NCBI RefSeq assembly: GCF_009905375.1
Contig: NC_133650.1
Span: forward strand, 303,339,203 to 303,403,202
DNA: 64,000 nt
Source: Apium graveolens
Lineage: Eukaryota; Streptophyta; Magnoliopsida; Apiales; Apiaceae
Direction: 5' to 3'
Of the stretch, positions 55,357-64,000 are shown piece after piece (the first letter of the stretch is position 1; the number at the start of each line of letters is the position of its first letter). The position numbers and the translations under genes were made by a program. The notes beneath the pieces are model-generated. The model saw only the letters and a list, made by a program, of their open reading frames with translations, was not told the DNA's origin and searched no databases.

Positions 55357-56117
55357 TTATCTAATGTAGTAAATAAATTACAGTGTAACTGAAAATAGGA
55401 AATGAATAAGTGATTTCTAGTAGGTTTTGTATCTTGTAAGAAATAAATTACAATTTTCTACTCTTTTTTCATTCGATGTCTAATTTTTTTTTCGAGGCCT
55501 CTGTATATCAACTGTTAGAGAGAATGGATTCATATACGGTGTTAGGAAGAAGGTAGCGATACGACTGGAAAGTTTATAAACTTTGCAAGTTCTTTTGTTC
55601 CCTGACCCCTGTTTCAAGCCGAAGCAGGGCCGGCCCTAGACATTTGGATGCCCTAGACGAATTATAGGAATGGTGCCCCTGTTTCAAGCAGAACTGCAGA
55701 AGTATTTATATTTATAACATGACTTAAAAGTAGGGTGGCATAAAATGGTTACGGTTTGGTTTTCGATCGTTTAATCTGGGTTTGGTTTGATCTAGAAGAA
55801 GTTGTAATTGAATATCTGTAAATTACAAAATTAAATCCAAAAAAGTCATTACTTTAAGTTGAAAAGAATTTCAGTGTTCAAATGTTCTTATTTCAACGGT
55901 TCACTACCTCCGGCGCCAACCAAATATGAACTTATCATTCAATTAGTTTTATTAATCAATTTAGAGTTTGAAAATTAAGTTGCCAAACAGACCCTTAGTT
56001 AGAATATGAACTTGATCAAAGTTAACGTTGTACTATATATACCAAACTTAATCAGAAAGCATATCATATAACTCCACTCATACTAAATATTTGATCTGTG
56101 AACATATAAAGAAAAAG
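55357..56117. other. Intergenic DNA with a possible small hAT-like footprint
   Basis: CAGGGCCGGCCCTAG at 55626 begins a short segment ending GGTGCCCCTG near 55681. CTGTTTCAAGC occurs just before and again just after or overlapping it, so it could be a tiny hAT MITE or a duplication. A TATA box (TATATATA, 56034-56041) lies about 80 bases before the MLP start codon. Confidence 0.4.
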
Positions 56118-56841
56118 ATGGCTGGTTCAGTTAGTGGTGAAGTAGAGGTAAATGCACCTGCAAGCATGGTCTGGGAACTCTATAGATCTCTGGAGCTACT
56201 TACTGTTACCAGAAAAGCACTCGATAAGATTGTTGATAAAATCGAAGTTTTGGAAGGTGATGGTTCTGTTGGTACCTTGCTCCAATTCTACTTTCATCCA
56301 GGTATAACTTTTACGATATCTCAATTTTGATTAATCTAATTGATCAATGTTAAGTTACCGACTCTCCTAAAGTGGCAGGAGGAACACTTGACCGGCACAC
56401 ATGACTGGTTACTTAACATGGTAGTTTTAGACAGAATAGTTATTAGAACTCAGACGAACTGGTTACTTAACATTATCTAACTAATTAATCAATCTATTAC
56501 ATTGAAGGAATCTATATTTACTGTCTTTGTTTTTCTGATGATGATCAGGGGCAGTTCCATTTTCTTATTACAAGGAGAAGTTTACAAAGGTCGACGACGA
56601 GAAAATGGTGAAAGTAGTGGAGGTTGTGGAAGGAGGGTTTCTTGATCTGGGATTCAAATGGTATCTTGTTAGGCTTGATGTCATTGCAAAAGATGAAAAA
56701 AGTTGCATTACCAGAAACACAATCGAGTACGAACTTAAGGAAGACGCTGATCCAAAGCTTGCTTCTGTCGTTTCGATTGATCCACTAATGGCTATGATGA
56801 ACATTGCTGCCAATCATCTGGTTTCTGGGATCAAGGCCTAA
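56118..56841 (+). CDS. MLP-like / Bet v 1-fold protein (158 aa, two exons)
   Basis: Exon 1 (56118-56301) ends in phase 1 after HPG, then a 247-bp GT-AG intron (56302-56548), then exon 2 (56549-56841). The product is 158 aa, the usual length for the family. It starts MAGSVSGEVEVNAPASMVWE, has the glycine-rich loop GDGSVG (about residues 46-51), then VPFSYYKEKFTKVDDE, YLVRLDVIAKDE and a long C-terminal helix. This fold forms a cavity that binds hydrophobic ligands such as hormones, steroids or alkaloids, in the cytosol. The sequence looks closer to major latex proteins than to pathogenesis-related PR-10, as KVVEVVEGG and WYLVRLDVI suggest. The start 9 codons upstream (56091) is in frame but unlike the family. 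TATATATA at 56034-56041 and AATAAA at 56872-56877 bracket it. Confidence 0.9.
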
Positions 56842-57928
56842 AAAGTTTGTTATGCACTTGCTTTAAATCTGAATAAATTGTTGCTTGCTTATATAAATCT
56901 TCGAGGCAGCTGTTGTTTACATGCCGAATAAGTGGCTAGATTTGCATCCGAATATTACCCACAACAGAAAAGTTTTTTCTTTTCTAATTTATTTGGTTCT
57001 CCAACTGCAATGATCACAACACATTCATGCATTGTTTCAGTGCATAGTTTGTGAGAGTGTACTGCGAGTCGTAACATGTTTGTTGTCGTGCATTATAGAC
57101 TGGGAATAATTTCTATTCTACCCTAATTAAGTTTTTCCAACCATCCCGTGGTTTTGCTTGGAAAGTAAATTGTGTTTTGTGTTTGTTTCTCTATTTTGTC
57201 AGAATTGTTTGTGTTTTATGTTATCGCACTTTTTGCGACATGTTTTTAACGAAAAATTGACAGAAATGAACTGAATATTACAAACTATTACCAAAATAAC
57301 CGGATATGAAAAAATGGTCATATTTACCCAATTGGTACCCATCTAGCATATGTGTATAGAATGTATTACACTTTTCCCCATTTGTCCCGTTAACCGCCGA
57401 ATAAAACCGCCATGCAACCGCCTTCCAATTATAAATCGTATATGATAATGAGAAAGTTGAATTGGTGCCCTTCTCCAATCCTATTATAAACATATACATA
57501 TAAATACTCGAATCCCTCTCGGTATATTTATATTATGAAAAAAAAGGAACTAAGAAGGATGAAGGGATGAAATGGACTGACGATGAAGATAATCATATAC
57601 GCATACAGTGGAAGGGTATTTTAGGATACCTAATTAGTAAATGCGTAAATTATGTAAAAATTAGGTATACTCCTTCATCAGTTGCATATCTTGTAATACC
57701 CCTTTACCAATTGCGTATTATATCGGCTATTTTTGCTCACTTATTAATAAATGGTTATTTATGTTATGAAGTTTAAAAAATCTGGCTATATTTGTCTTTT
57801 ACCCTATTTTAACAAATTAGGCAATGTATTAAATTGTTAGACCGTGTGTTCAACAAAATCCTAAATTTCAGCAATACTAGCGTAAAAATGAAAAATTAGT
57901 TCAACGGTGATAGGGATAAATAAATCAT
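56842..57928. other. MLP 3' UTR and intergenic DNA
   Basis: AATAAA at 56872-56877 is the likely poly-A signal. 57250-57840 has words such as CCAAAATAACCGG and GGCTATTTTTG on opposite strands that hint at an old MITE, but no clean termini. Confidence 0.45.
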
Positions 57929-58488
57929 GATTGTGTAATTAAATATTACATTAATTATAAATGATTTGGGCTGCTAGGCCCAATAAGGAGATGTATGACA
58001 TTCAGACCAAAAAGGTTAACACAGTGATCAGGCCTGATGGACCAGATCAGGCCCGAGGGAACAAAGAAGACCCAAAAACCCTGAATATTAATTAATTTCG
58101 TAATTAATTAATAAGGGAAAAATCAGCTATTGAGAGGAGTCCCGATAAGGACATAAATCCTTGCAGATTAGCCTCAAAGGAACCTAGAATGATAAGGAAT
58201 CAGTTTCCTACTATTTAGGACTCCAAAGTCCATTCTAATTCTGAGACTTGGCTACCAAGTCTCCTATACCAAGTCCAATTCAAGGACTCCCACATCTATA
58301 TAAGGGGCCTCACCCCACAGACTAGAACTACGTTTTTTGGCTTGATTCTCTAATTCACTGAGATACGTAGGCATCTCGTAAAGGCAGAGTTAAGCTACGA
58401 AATACGAGAGCAGCCATTAAAGGCCTTGAGCTCACGCTCTTTAGTAATAAATACAACAATTATATATACTAGTTTTTAATCCATAACA
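57929..58488 (+). repeat. 5' LTR of Tat element 2
   Basis: Starts about TGATTGTGTAATTAAAT and ends TTAATCCATAACA. It shares CTAGAACTACGTTTTTTGGC and the CATCTATATAAGG TATA region with Tat element 1 but is otherwise diverged. The left boundary is inferred. Confidence 0.75.
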
Positions 58489-58490
58489 TT

Positions 58491-58508
58491 TGGCGCCGAC
58501 TGTGGGGA
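58491..58508 (+). other. Primer-binding site of Tat element 2
   Basis: TGGCGCCGACTGTGGGGA, two bases after the LTR. Confidence 0.85.
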
Positions 58509-58525
58509 AGACGACAACAATAACC

Positions 58526-60862
58526 ATGGCGAGAACACGGAGAACGGTTAGAGCCCTTGAAGGAGGAACACCAACGGGGACAACCCAAGTGATTTCTTCA
58601 ATTGTGGAGGTGCCTCCTCACTCAACCTATGCAACCACGCAAGGAGAAGCCCAGATAGGGGCAACTGAACCTCAGCAACAAAGGACGATCCCCTCGGCTA
58701 CTGAAGGTACGAATCTTCAAGTTCAACAAGTACATGCACCTGTGAATTCTCGACCCGTTGGGTATTGTAATAACCCCAATTTTTGGAATTTTTGAAACCC
58801 TGATGAATAGTAACTTTTGCTGATGATGCTGATTAAGGAAAATTATCAGACCACACTACATAGGAGTACTGTTATGGAAATTCTAAGATCGTATTAGTAT
58901 TCCATAAAGTAAATAAGTGTATGTAAAGATTGTCAGGATCCAAATTCGAACACTTTGATTTTTTTCCCGAAAATCCACCAGGTACCGAAAGAATTGAGTA
59001 TAAAATAACATGATTAAAAGGATTTAAATTCAAGTATTATAAGAGAGGATCATAAAAGGAATATAAAATATTGAGAAAGGTTTAGGGGAACCCAAGTAAT
59101 AAGATCCCGGGTATGATCTCTCAAACGATAAACGAGAACGAAAGCTAAGCGAACCGTAAAACAGATAACGACCATTAGCCAAGTAATTAAGCACTAATCA
59201 GATGGGATTAGTGGGTTGTGACATCATCCAACCATAAGGTTTGGACAAGTGTCCTTGTGATGATGTAATGGAGGTGATGTCATCACTTTATTAAAGTTAA
59301 AGGAAGATATTTACCAAGGATTAATCCTAGCCAAGCAAATCATTTCACAAACTTTAGAATTCAAGAATCAAGCAAGCTTTCTTCTTCTCCCCACCTAAAC
59401 TCTCGGTTGGTTTTCTTCAAAAACCAAATCTTAGCTTCTCTTGCTCTAAAATCACAAGGTAATTACAATAGCTTCCTTACCTACTAGTGAATGCATGGTA
59501 GAAGTTTGGAAGCCAAATTTTATTCTTAACCTAGGCAAACAAATCATCAAAAGTGATGATGAATAGTAACTTTCAAGAACTAATGTTAGTTTTCTTCATT
59601 TTTATGAAATGTTAAGGTTATACAAGCAAAGATCAAGGTTCTTTTAGGCATTCAAAGCTCTTGGGTTGTGTTAGGAAGCTTCAAGGAGGTATAAACAACT
59701 TTCACCCTTAACTTATAGTTTGAACTTTGAGTTTTGATGAGTTTATGGATGGATTAATGTATATATAGAAATATCCATGTATGTATAGCAAGATCCATGT
59801 ATGTTAGATAGTTTGGTTGGATTTGTGGTGATTTTGGATATGAATCTTGGTTAATGGTTAATGAATCTTAAGTTATGGTTAGTAGATCATGTTTGTGGTT
59901 GAATGAGTTGGAAAACCTTGAGATTATGGACTGACTTTGCCTTGATCTAAGTTGTGTTTGATGTATTGTTGATGGTTGGGTGGTTTGTAGTGAATTGGTA
60001 AGGAATTGGAGTGGTATAAATATTGGTAATCGCGTAAACATAGACGTCGTAATGCCCGATTTACCTTAGACTACTTTTGTTCTTAACATCAGGACCCGTA
60101 AACTCACTGTTAGGTTTTGACCATTGCCATGATTAGATAGTTCATGTTACAAGCTTCGTTTTGATATGTGGTACGCTTGAATCCGATGTACGGTTTAGGA
60201 GAAACGACTGTTTTAAGTAACGGCGTTTCGCGAACGAACCATTACCCCTCGCCTTACTTTGAAACCTTAGTTAAGGTCCTTAAATGACTAATTGGAGTAT
60301 GAAACAATTATGTAAAGTGGATTAGGCAGTTGGTAGGGTACTCGCGAAAGAATCGCCTTTAAATTCTTAATGGTTAATTTATTAAAAATGGTGGAGCCGA
60401 GGGTACTCGAACGACTTACGTGATTCGTTAAGCGTAGAAGGGACCATAAGCAAACGTTAGGGTTCAATTGGTTAAAGTCTAGTTTCTTAAGCGACCGGGG
60501 TTTAATTTCGACTTATGTTGTTGTTCATAGGTTATCGGACCGACTCTAAGCTTAAGTCTATCTGGGAACACTCAGACAAGTTTTCTACCAGTTATACTGT
60601 TGTTGTGATGTTAATATGTATATGCATTATCTTGTGATAAATGCATGATTGTTATTAGCAAATCTTGCGATATATGGGAGCATGTTGATATGGTATATAT
60701 GCATGCTTGTTTCATAATCTTGTTATCTAAGTGTTGATTCAATTGCTTATAAGATGTATAATACCTATGCTAGAGATAAGCAGTAGTCGTGTATACCCTT
60801 AGTATATGGGACCCAAAGGTGAATATTTTTCTAAAACCGGGAGTCGATGTTCCCGAGTATAA

Positions 60863-60895
<33 letters not shown>

Positions 60896-63800
60896 ATATA
60901 AGATATAGTTTTCAAGACTATTAATCGAATAAGGTTTATTCGATAACTTTATTTTATTTAATGAATATTATTTTGAATATTCATTTGAGGACTTATGACT
61001 CCGCTTATTTATTAAATAACATTCTTTATTCTATTAAAGAATAGTGTTTCGATAATCAAACTTATTTTCGATTATTCAAATAAAGATCTTACTTTCGTAT
61101 AAGTATGTCTTTGGTTATTCGTTATTCATTTCAAGTATGAGTTTTAAAACTTCTACTTCAATTATTTTAATAAGAATTACCCTTCATGGGAATATTATTT
61201 AAATAATAATATTCAGATATTTTCTAATATATCGGGACTGATTTATTTTATTAAATCAGCAGTACTCCAAACATTCTTAAAAATGTTTTCGAGTCTTCAA
61301 AATGATTTTTAAAAGTTAGGTCGGATCCCAAAACTCATTTTTATATTTAAGATCTTCCTTTCAAAGGGGATTTAAATACTCGCTCAAAACCTGAGGGATC
61401 CGGCTCTGTGGTGTATTTTATATTCGCAACAAGGTTGCTGTTTTGATAAAAGAGTTTTTGATTACTTACCCAACACTCAGGAAGTAAAATTCTTGGAACA
61501 AGTTAATCCATTAACAGGCATCGCCTGGGAAATATCGGTGAGTTTTCCTTTCCAACTAAATACGACTTCTTGGTGGAGCCGTATCAACAAGTTTCTACTT
61601 GGGGAAAGGGGGGACGAGCTTTATGTTTCAGAGTCATGGATATCATCAGAACTAGGAGTGGCGTAAGTGGTCGAGTGGCGCCGGCCCAGCCTTATTATAT
61701 TGGCCCAAATGGCCTGGAAGTTCCGCTAAGACGGTCCATTCCTTAGGAGTCCAGGGTTCGGTTGACAAGTAAATCTGACTATTCTCCTCTACATGTAGAA
61801 AATGGTGGGGTTGCACTACTGCGACTGATCATCGTAAGTGGTCTTCCTGGCACGGCAAACTCCCGTAATGAGTTCATCATCCAGTTGGATATTTCTGCCA
61901 CACTACCCAGAGCACTTCGATAGAAAGGATACGGCTGGGCGATTGTTGAGTGTTGGCAGGGTCGAGTTTTCAAAATGATGTTTCCATCAAATGAAGTATC
62001 TCGTACTTTATTTCATTTTGATGATATTTCAAAGATTGATTTTATACAAGTTATGTCTTGTAGCTTCATCTATGTGATGAACTATTTATACCTTGAACGG
62101 TGGTAGTTCAAGTAGTATTCAGAAAAGATATAAGTATATTGGAGTATCTTGTAACTTCATCTTTTCAACTTATATCTAGTTAATGATTATCTTATGCATG
62201 ATAAAAATTTTCAGAAAAATGTTGAGACAAGGCTAGATATATGAGATCACCTTGCAACGATATTTTTATACAGTTATAAATTGGAACCCTATGTATATTA
62301 TGCGTGGAAGAGGATTTCCAAGATTTTGAAAAGTATATATACATATATACTGATTATTGTGCGACTTGGTCGCGTTAAGATATCAAACTTGGTTCATTTC
62401 TTCTTGACCAAGACTTTCATGAGTACTATGAGAATGCTCATATATTGTAAATTATTATACATATTATTTCGGTGGGCTTGTTGCTCACCCTTGTTTTCTT
62501 CTTTCATCACACAAAAAAAGATAGACAAGATGAACAGGACCAAGCTCCCAATTTACGAGCGGATAGGAAACGTTCCGCTGTTTCCTGTAGGCATTGATGC
62601 CGCTGTAGCTGAGGTAGGAATTACCAATAGGCTAGGCTTTCAACTTCTGATGTACCAGACTTATGTATATTTATGAATTGTAATAATGGCAAAGAATATG
62701 TAAAATTTATTCAGAAACCCTTTTTAGGTGTAATGGCTTATAATTGTGGAATAAAATGATTTGTGTTATTTTTGGATATTCATCTTTGAGACTATAACTT
62801 GTGGTGTGTGTGTATATTGTGGGGTCACAGTACGCAGTAGTTGGTTGACTGTTAAGATTAAGTATTGATAAGGGAAATTGAACTCGTGACAACCCGAATC
62901 CCCGACCCCGGATTTGGGGGTGTTACAGGTATGAATATTCAACTGTTGTTACTACTAACCCCCCTTATGGGATGCCCCTTTACCCCGAGGTTGGAGGATG
63001 CGGACATGCTGGGCGGAGTGAAGCACGGGGGCAATCGCCCCTATATACGAGGTTTGGCTCCTATCCCTGAGGATCGGGAATTTTCTGGTCCTTACACTGA
63101 AAGAGACTCTGAATCTTCGAATGATGAAGTAGCCCCAAGAAGGAGGCGTGCAGGCAAAGAGCCGATGGCTGATGGAAGCCAACGTCCTCAAAGCACCCAA
63201 GGGATGAATCCCCAAGAAGTGCAGGAAAGGATCAGGGCTCATGAGGCTGAGATTCAAAGGCTGAGGCGCGATTTGGAGACGCACCAGACCACCAGACCCC
63301 AAGCACCTCCTAGGGGGAGAAATCCTCCTCATGTCATAGACCTGGATGGTCCAGTGCAGAGAAGGGTTGTTGTCCCAAGGGCTGATCCAAGCAATCTTCT
63401 TCCCCTTGGAGATCCTGATGATCCTACTCCACCCTTCACTGAAGGAATAATGAATACCCATATCTCAAGGAAGTTCAAGATGCCAACTATCAAAGCTTAT
63501 GATGGCACGGGAGATCCCGCTAATCATGTTAGAACATTCTCTAATGCACTGCTGTTGCAGCCCGTGAATGATGCTATTAAGTGTCGGGCCTTTCCTCAAA
63601 CCCTGTCGGGTATGGCTCAAAGGTGGTATAGTCGCTTGCCCCCAAACTCTATTGGGTCGTTCAGATAATTAAGTCAGGCTTTTATTAAGCAATTCATCAG
63701 TGGGAGAGTTCATGAGAAAAGTTCAGCATCTCTTATGAGCATTGTGCAGGGAACAAAGGAATCCTTGAGAGATTACCTGAATTGTTTCACAAAGGAGGCT

Positions 63801-64000
63801 TTAAAAGTCCCAGACCTGGATGATAAGGTAGCCATGATAGCGCTGCAACAAGGAACTAGGGATGAGTTTTTTAAGATGTCCTTGGCCAAACGTCCCCCCG
63901 AAAGCATGTTGCAGCTCCAGGATAGGGCAGGGAAGTATATCAAGGTTGAAAAAAGCATGAGGAAGACCGTAGTAAGTAATGAGCCCACTGGAGGCAAGAA
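58526..64000 (+). pseudogene. Tat gag, split by an LTR insertion and with a nonsense codon
   Basis: The start is at 58526 (MARTRRTVRALEGG). The frame is cut after NSRPVGY at 58765 and resumes at 62928 with YEYSTVVTTNPPYGMPLYP. A frameshift then leads into 62865-63668, with a long charged region (APRRRRAGKEPMADG) and the Retrotrans_gag core (KMPTIKAYDGTGDPANHVR, QTLSGMAQRWYSRLPPNS). TAA at 63666-63668 breaks FR/LSQAFIK; the frame continues to the edge (EALKVPDLDDKVAMIALQQG). Compared with Tat element 1 the second half is longer open, but this copy is also dead. Confidence 0.85.
58766..62927. mobile_element. Long LTR unit, probably a solo LTR of a Gypsy element (4162 bp)
   Basis: It begins TGTAATAACCCCAATTTT and ends GGATTTGGGGGTGTTACA, i.e. 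TG...CA with short inverted ends TGTAA/TTACA. The target duplication GGTAT is exact (58761-58765 and 62928-62932) and lies within gag of the host element. I see no internal repeat of the ends, no PBS, no PPT and no gag or pol, so a single very long LTR left by LTR-LTR recombination is the simplest reading. Long LTRs of this kind are typical of Tekay-type chromoviruses; assignment is tentative. A (TA)n run lies at about 60861-60900, and several short ORFs (61779-61973, 62281-62676) are not gene-like. Confidence 0.75.

Larger units (their letters stand above)
57929..64000 (+). mobile_element. Second Ty3/Gypsy Tat element, right end outside window
   Basis: A 560-bp LTR (57929-58488), the Tat PBS (58491-58508) and gag are present, and gag is closely related to that of the element at 18946-28612. 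The gag is interrupted at 58766-62927 by another LTR unit with a GGTAT target duplication. Protease and later parts lie beyond base 64000. Confidence 0.85.

Noticed and set aside
55626..55690. Possible tiny hAT MITE with CAGGGCCGGCCC end
   Set aside because: Ends and the flanking TTTCAAGC copies do not line up as an exact 8-bp target duplication, so it is mentioned only as a possible footprint.
57250..57840. Possible Mutator-like MITE
   Set aside because: Similar words occur on opposite strands but no clean inverted termini or 9-bp duplication could be found by eye.
62281..62676. 131-codon ORF in the long LTR unit
   Set aside because: No recognisable domain, lies inside the LTR-like unit, and has AT-rich low-complexity composition.
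1..64000. tRNA, rRNA or other structural RNA genes
   Set aside because: None recognised; the tRNA-like words found are primer-binding sites of LTR elements.

Overview
This window is plant nuclear DNA, from a eudicot and probably an asterid. The overall feel of the LTR families suggests Apiaceae to me, but I cannot verify that. The evidence is: multi-exon genes with GT-AG introns, one gene for a WEB-family coiled-coil protein, one Bet v 1/MLP-type gene, one small Ole e 6-patterned secreted protein gene, one CHORD-like gene, and about 45 kb of nested retroelements and MITEs.

Layout. 1-11654 is a minus-strand SIRE-type Copia element whose left end lies outside the window: env-like ORF, decayed pol, gag, PBS and 5' LTR. 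Its env-like ORF was invaded by a second Copia element (LTR 4392-4968 plus part of gag). That in turn abuts a CACTA-type terminus (3672). Next to this terminus, and apparently inside the same CACTA-like segment, lie three exons with introns of a DNA cytosine methyltransferase of the MET1/DMT1 type (about 1986-2470, minus strand). 11970-12351 is a complete TRIM. 13480-18545 is a plus-strand Copia relic split by a coding-free LTR element (14330-17334) with a perfect 5-bp target duplication. 18946-28612 is a complete but mutated Ty3/Gypsy Tat element with an antisense ORF; it sits inside a Stowaway-like MITE. 29410-34967 is a young, apparently intact Copia element with 238-bp LTRs that I find differing at one position.

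The genic part runs from about 37.8 to 57 kb. It holds a two-exon CHORD-like gene (37850-39119), a decayed copy of the WEB gene (about 40235-41030), several MITEs, a Copia relic (45820-49446) split by a hAT-like 1.9-kb element carrying a 176-bp tandem array, the intact WEB gene (50041-53711), a small cysteine-patterned secreted protein gene (54949-55356) and an MLP/Bet v 1 gene (56118-56841). From 57929 to the right edge is a second Tat element, interrupted in gag by a 4.16-kb LTR-like unit (58766-62927) with 5-bp duplications.

The four cellular genes are all on the plus strand. They show no sign of working in one pathway; plant genes are monocistronic and these look like ordinary neighbours. 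The strongest candidates for a second look are the MET1 exon capture, the hAT-like element with its 176-bp array, the motif dispersed through the SIRE element, and the WEB pseudogene 10 kb from its intact relative.
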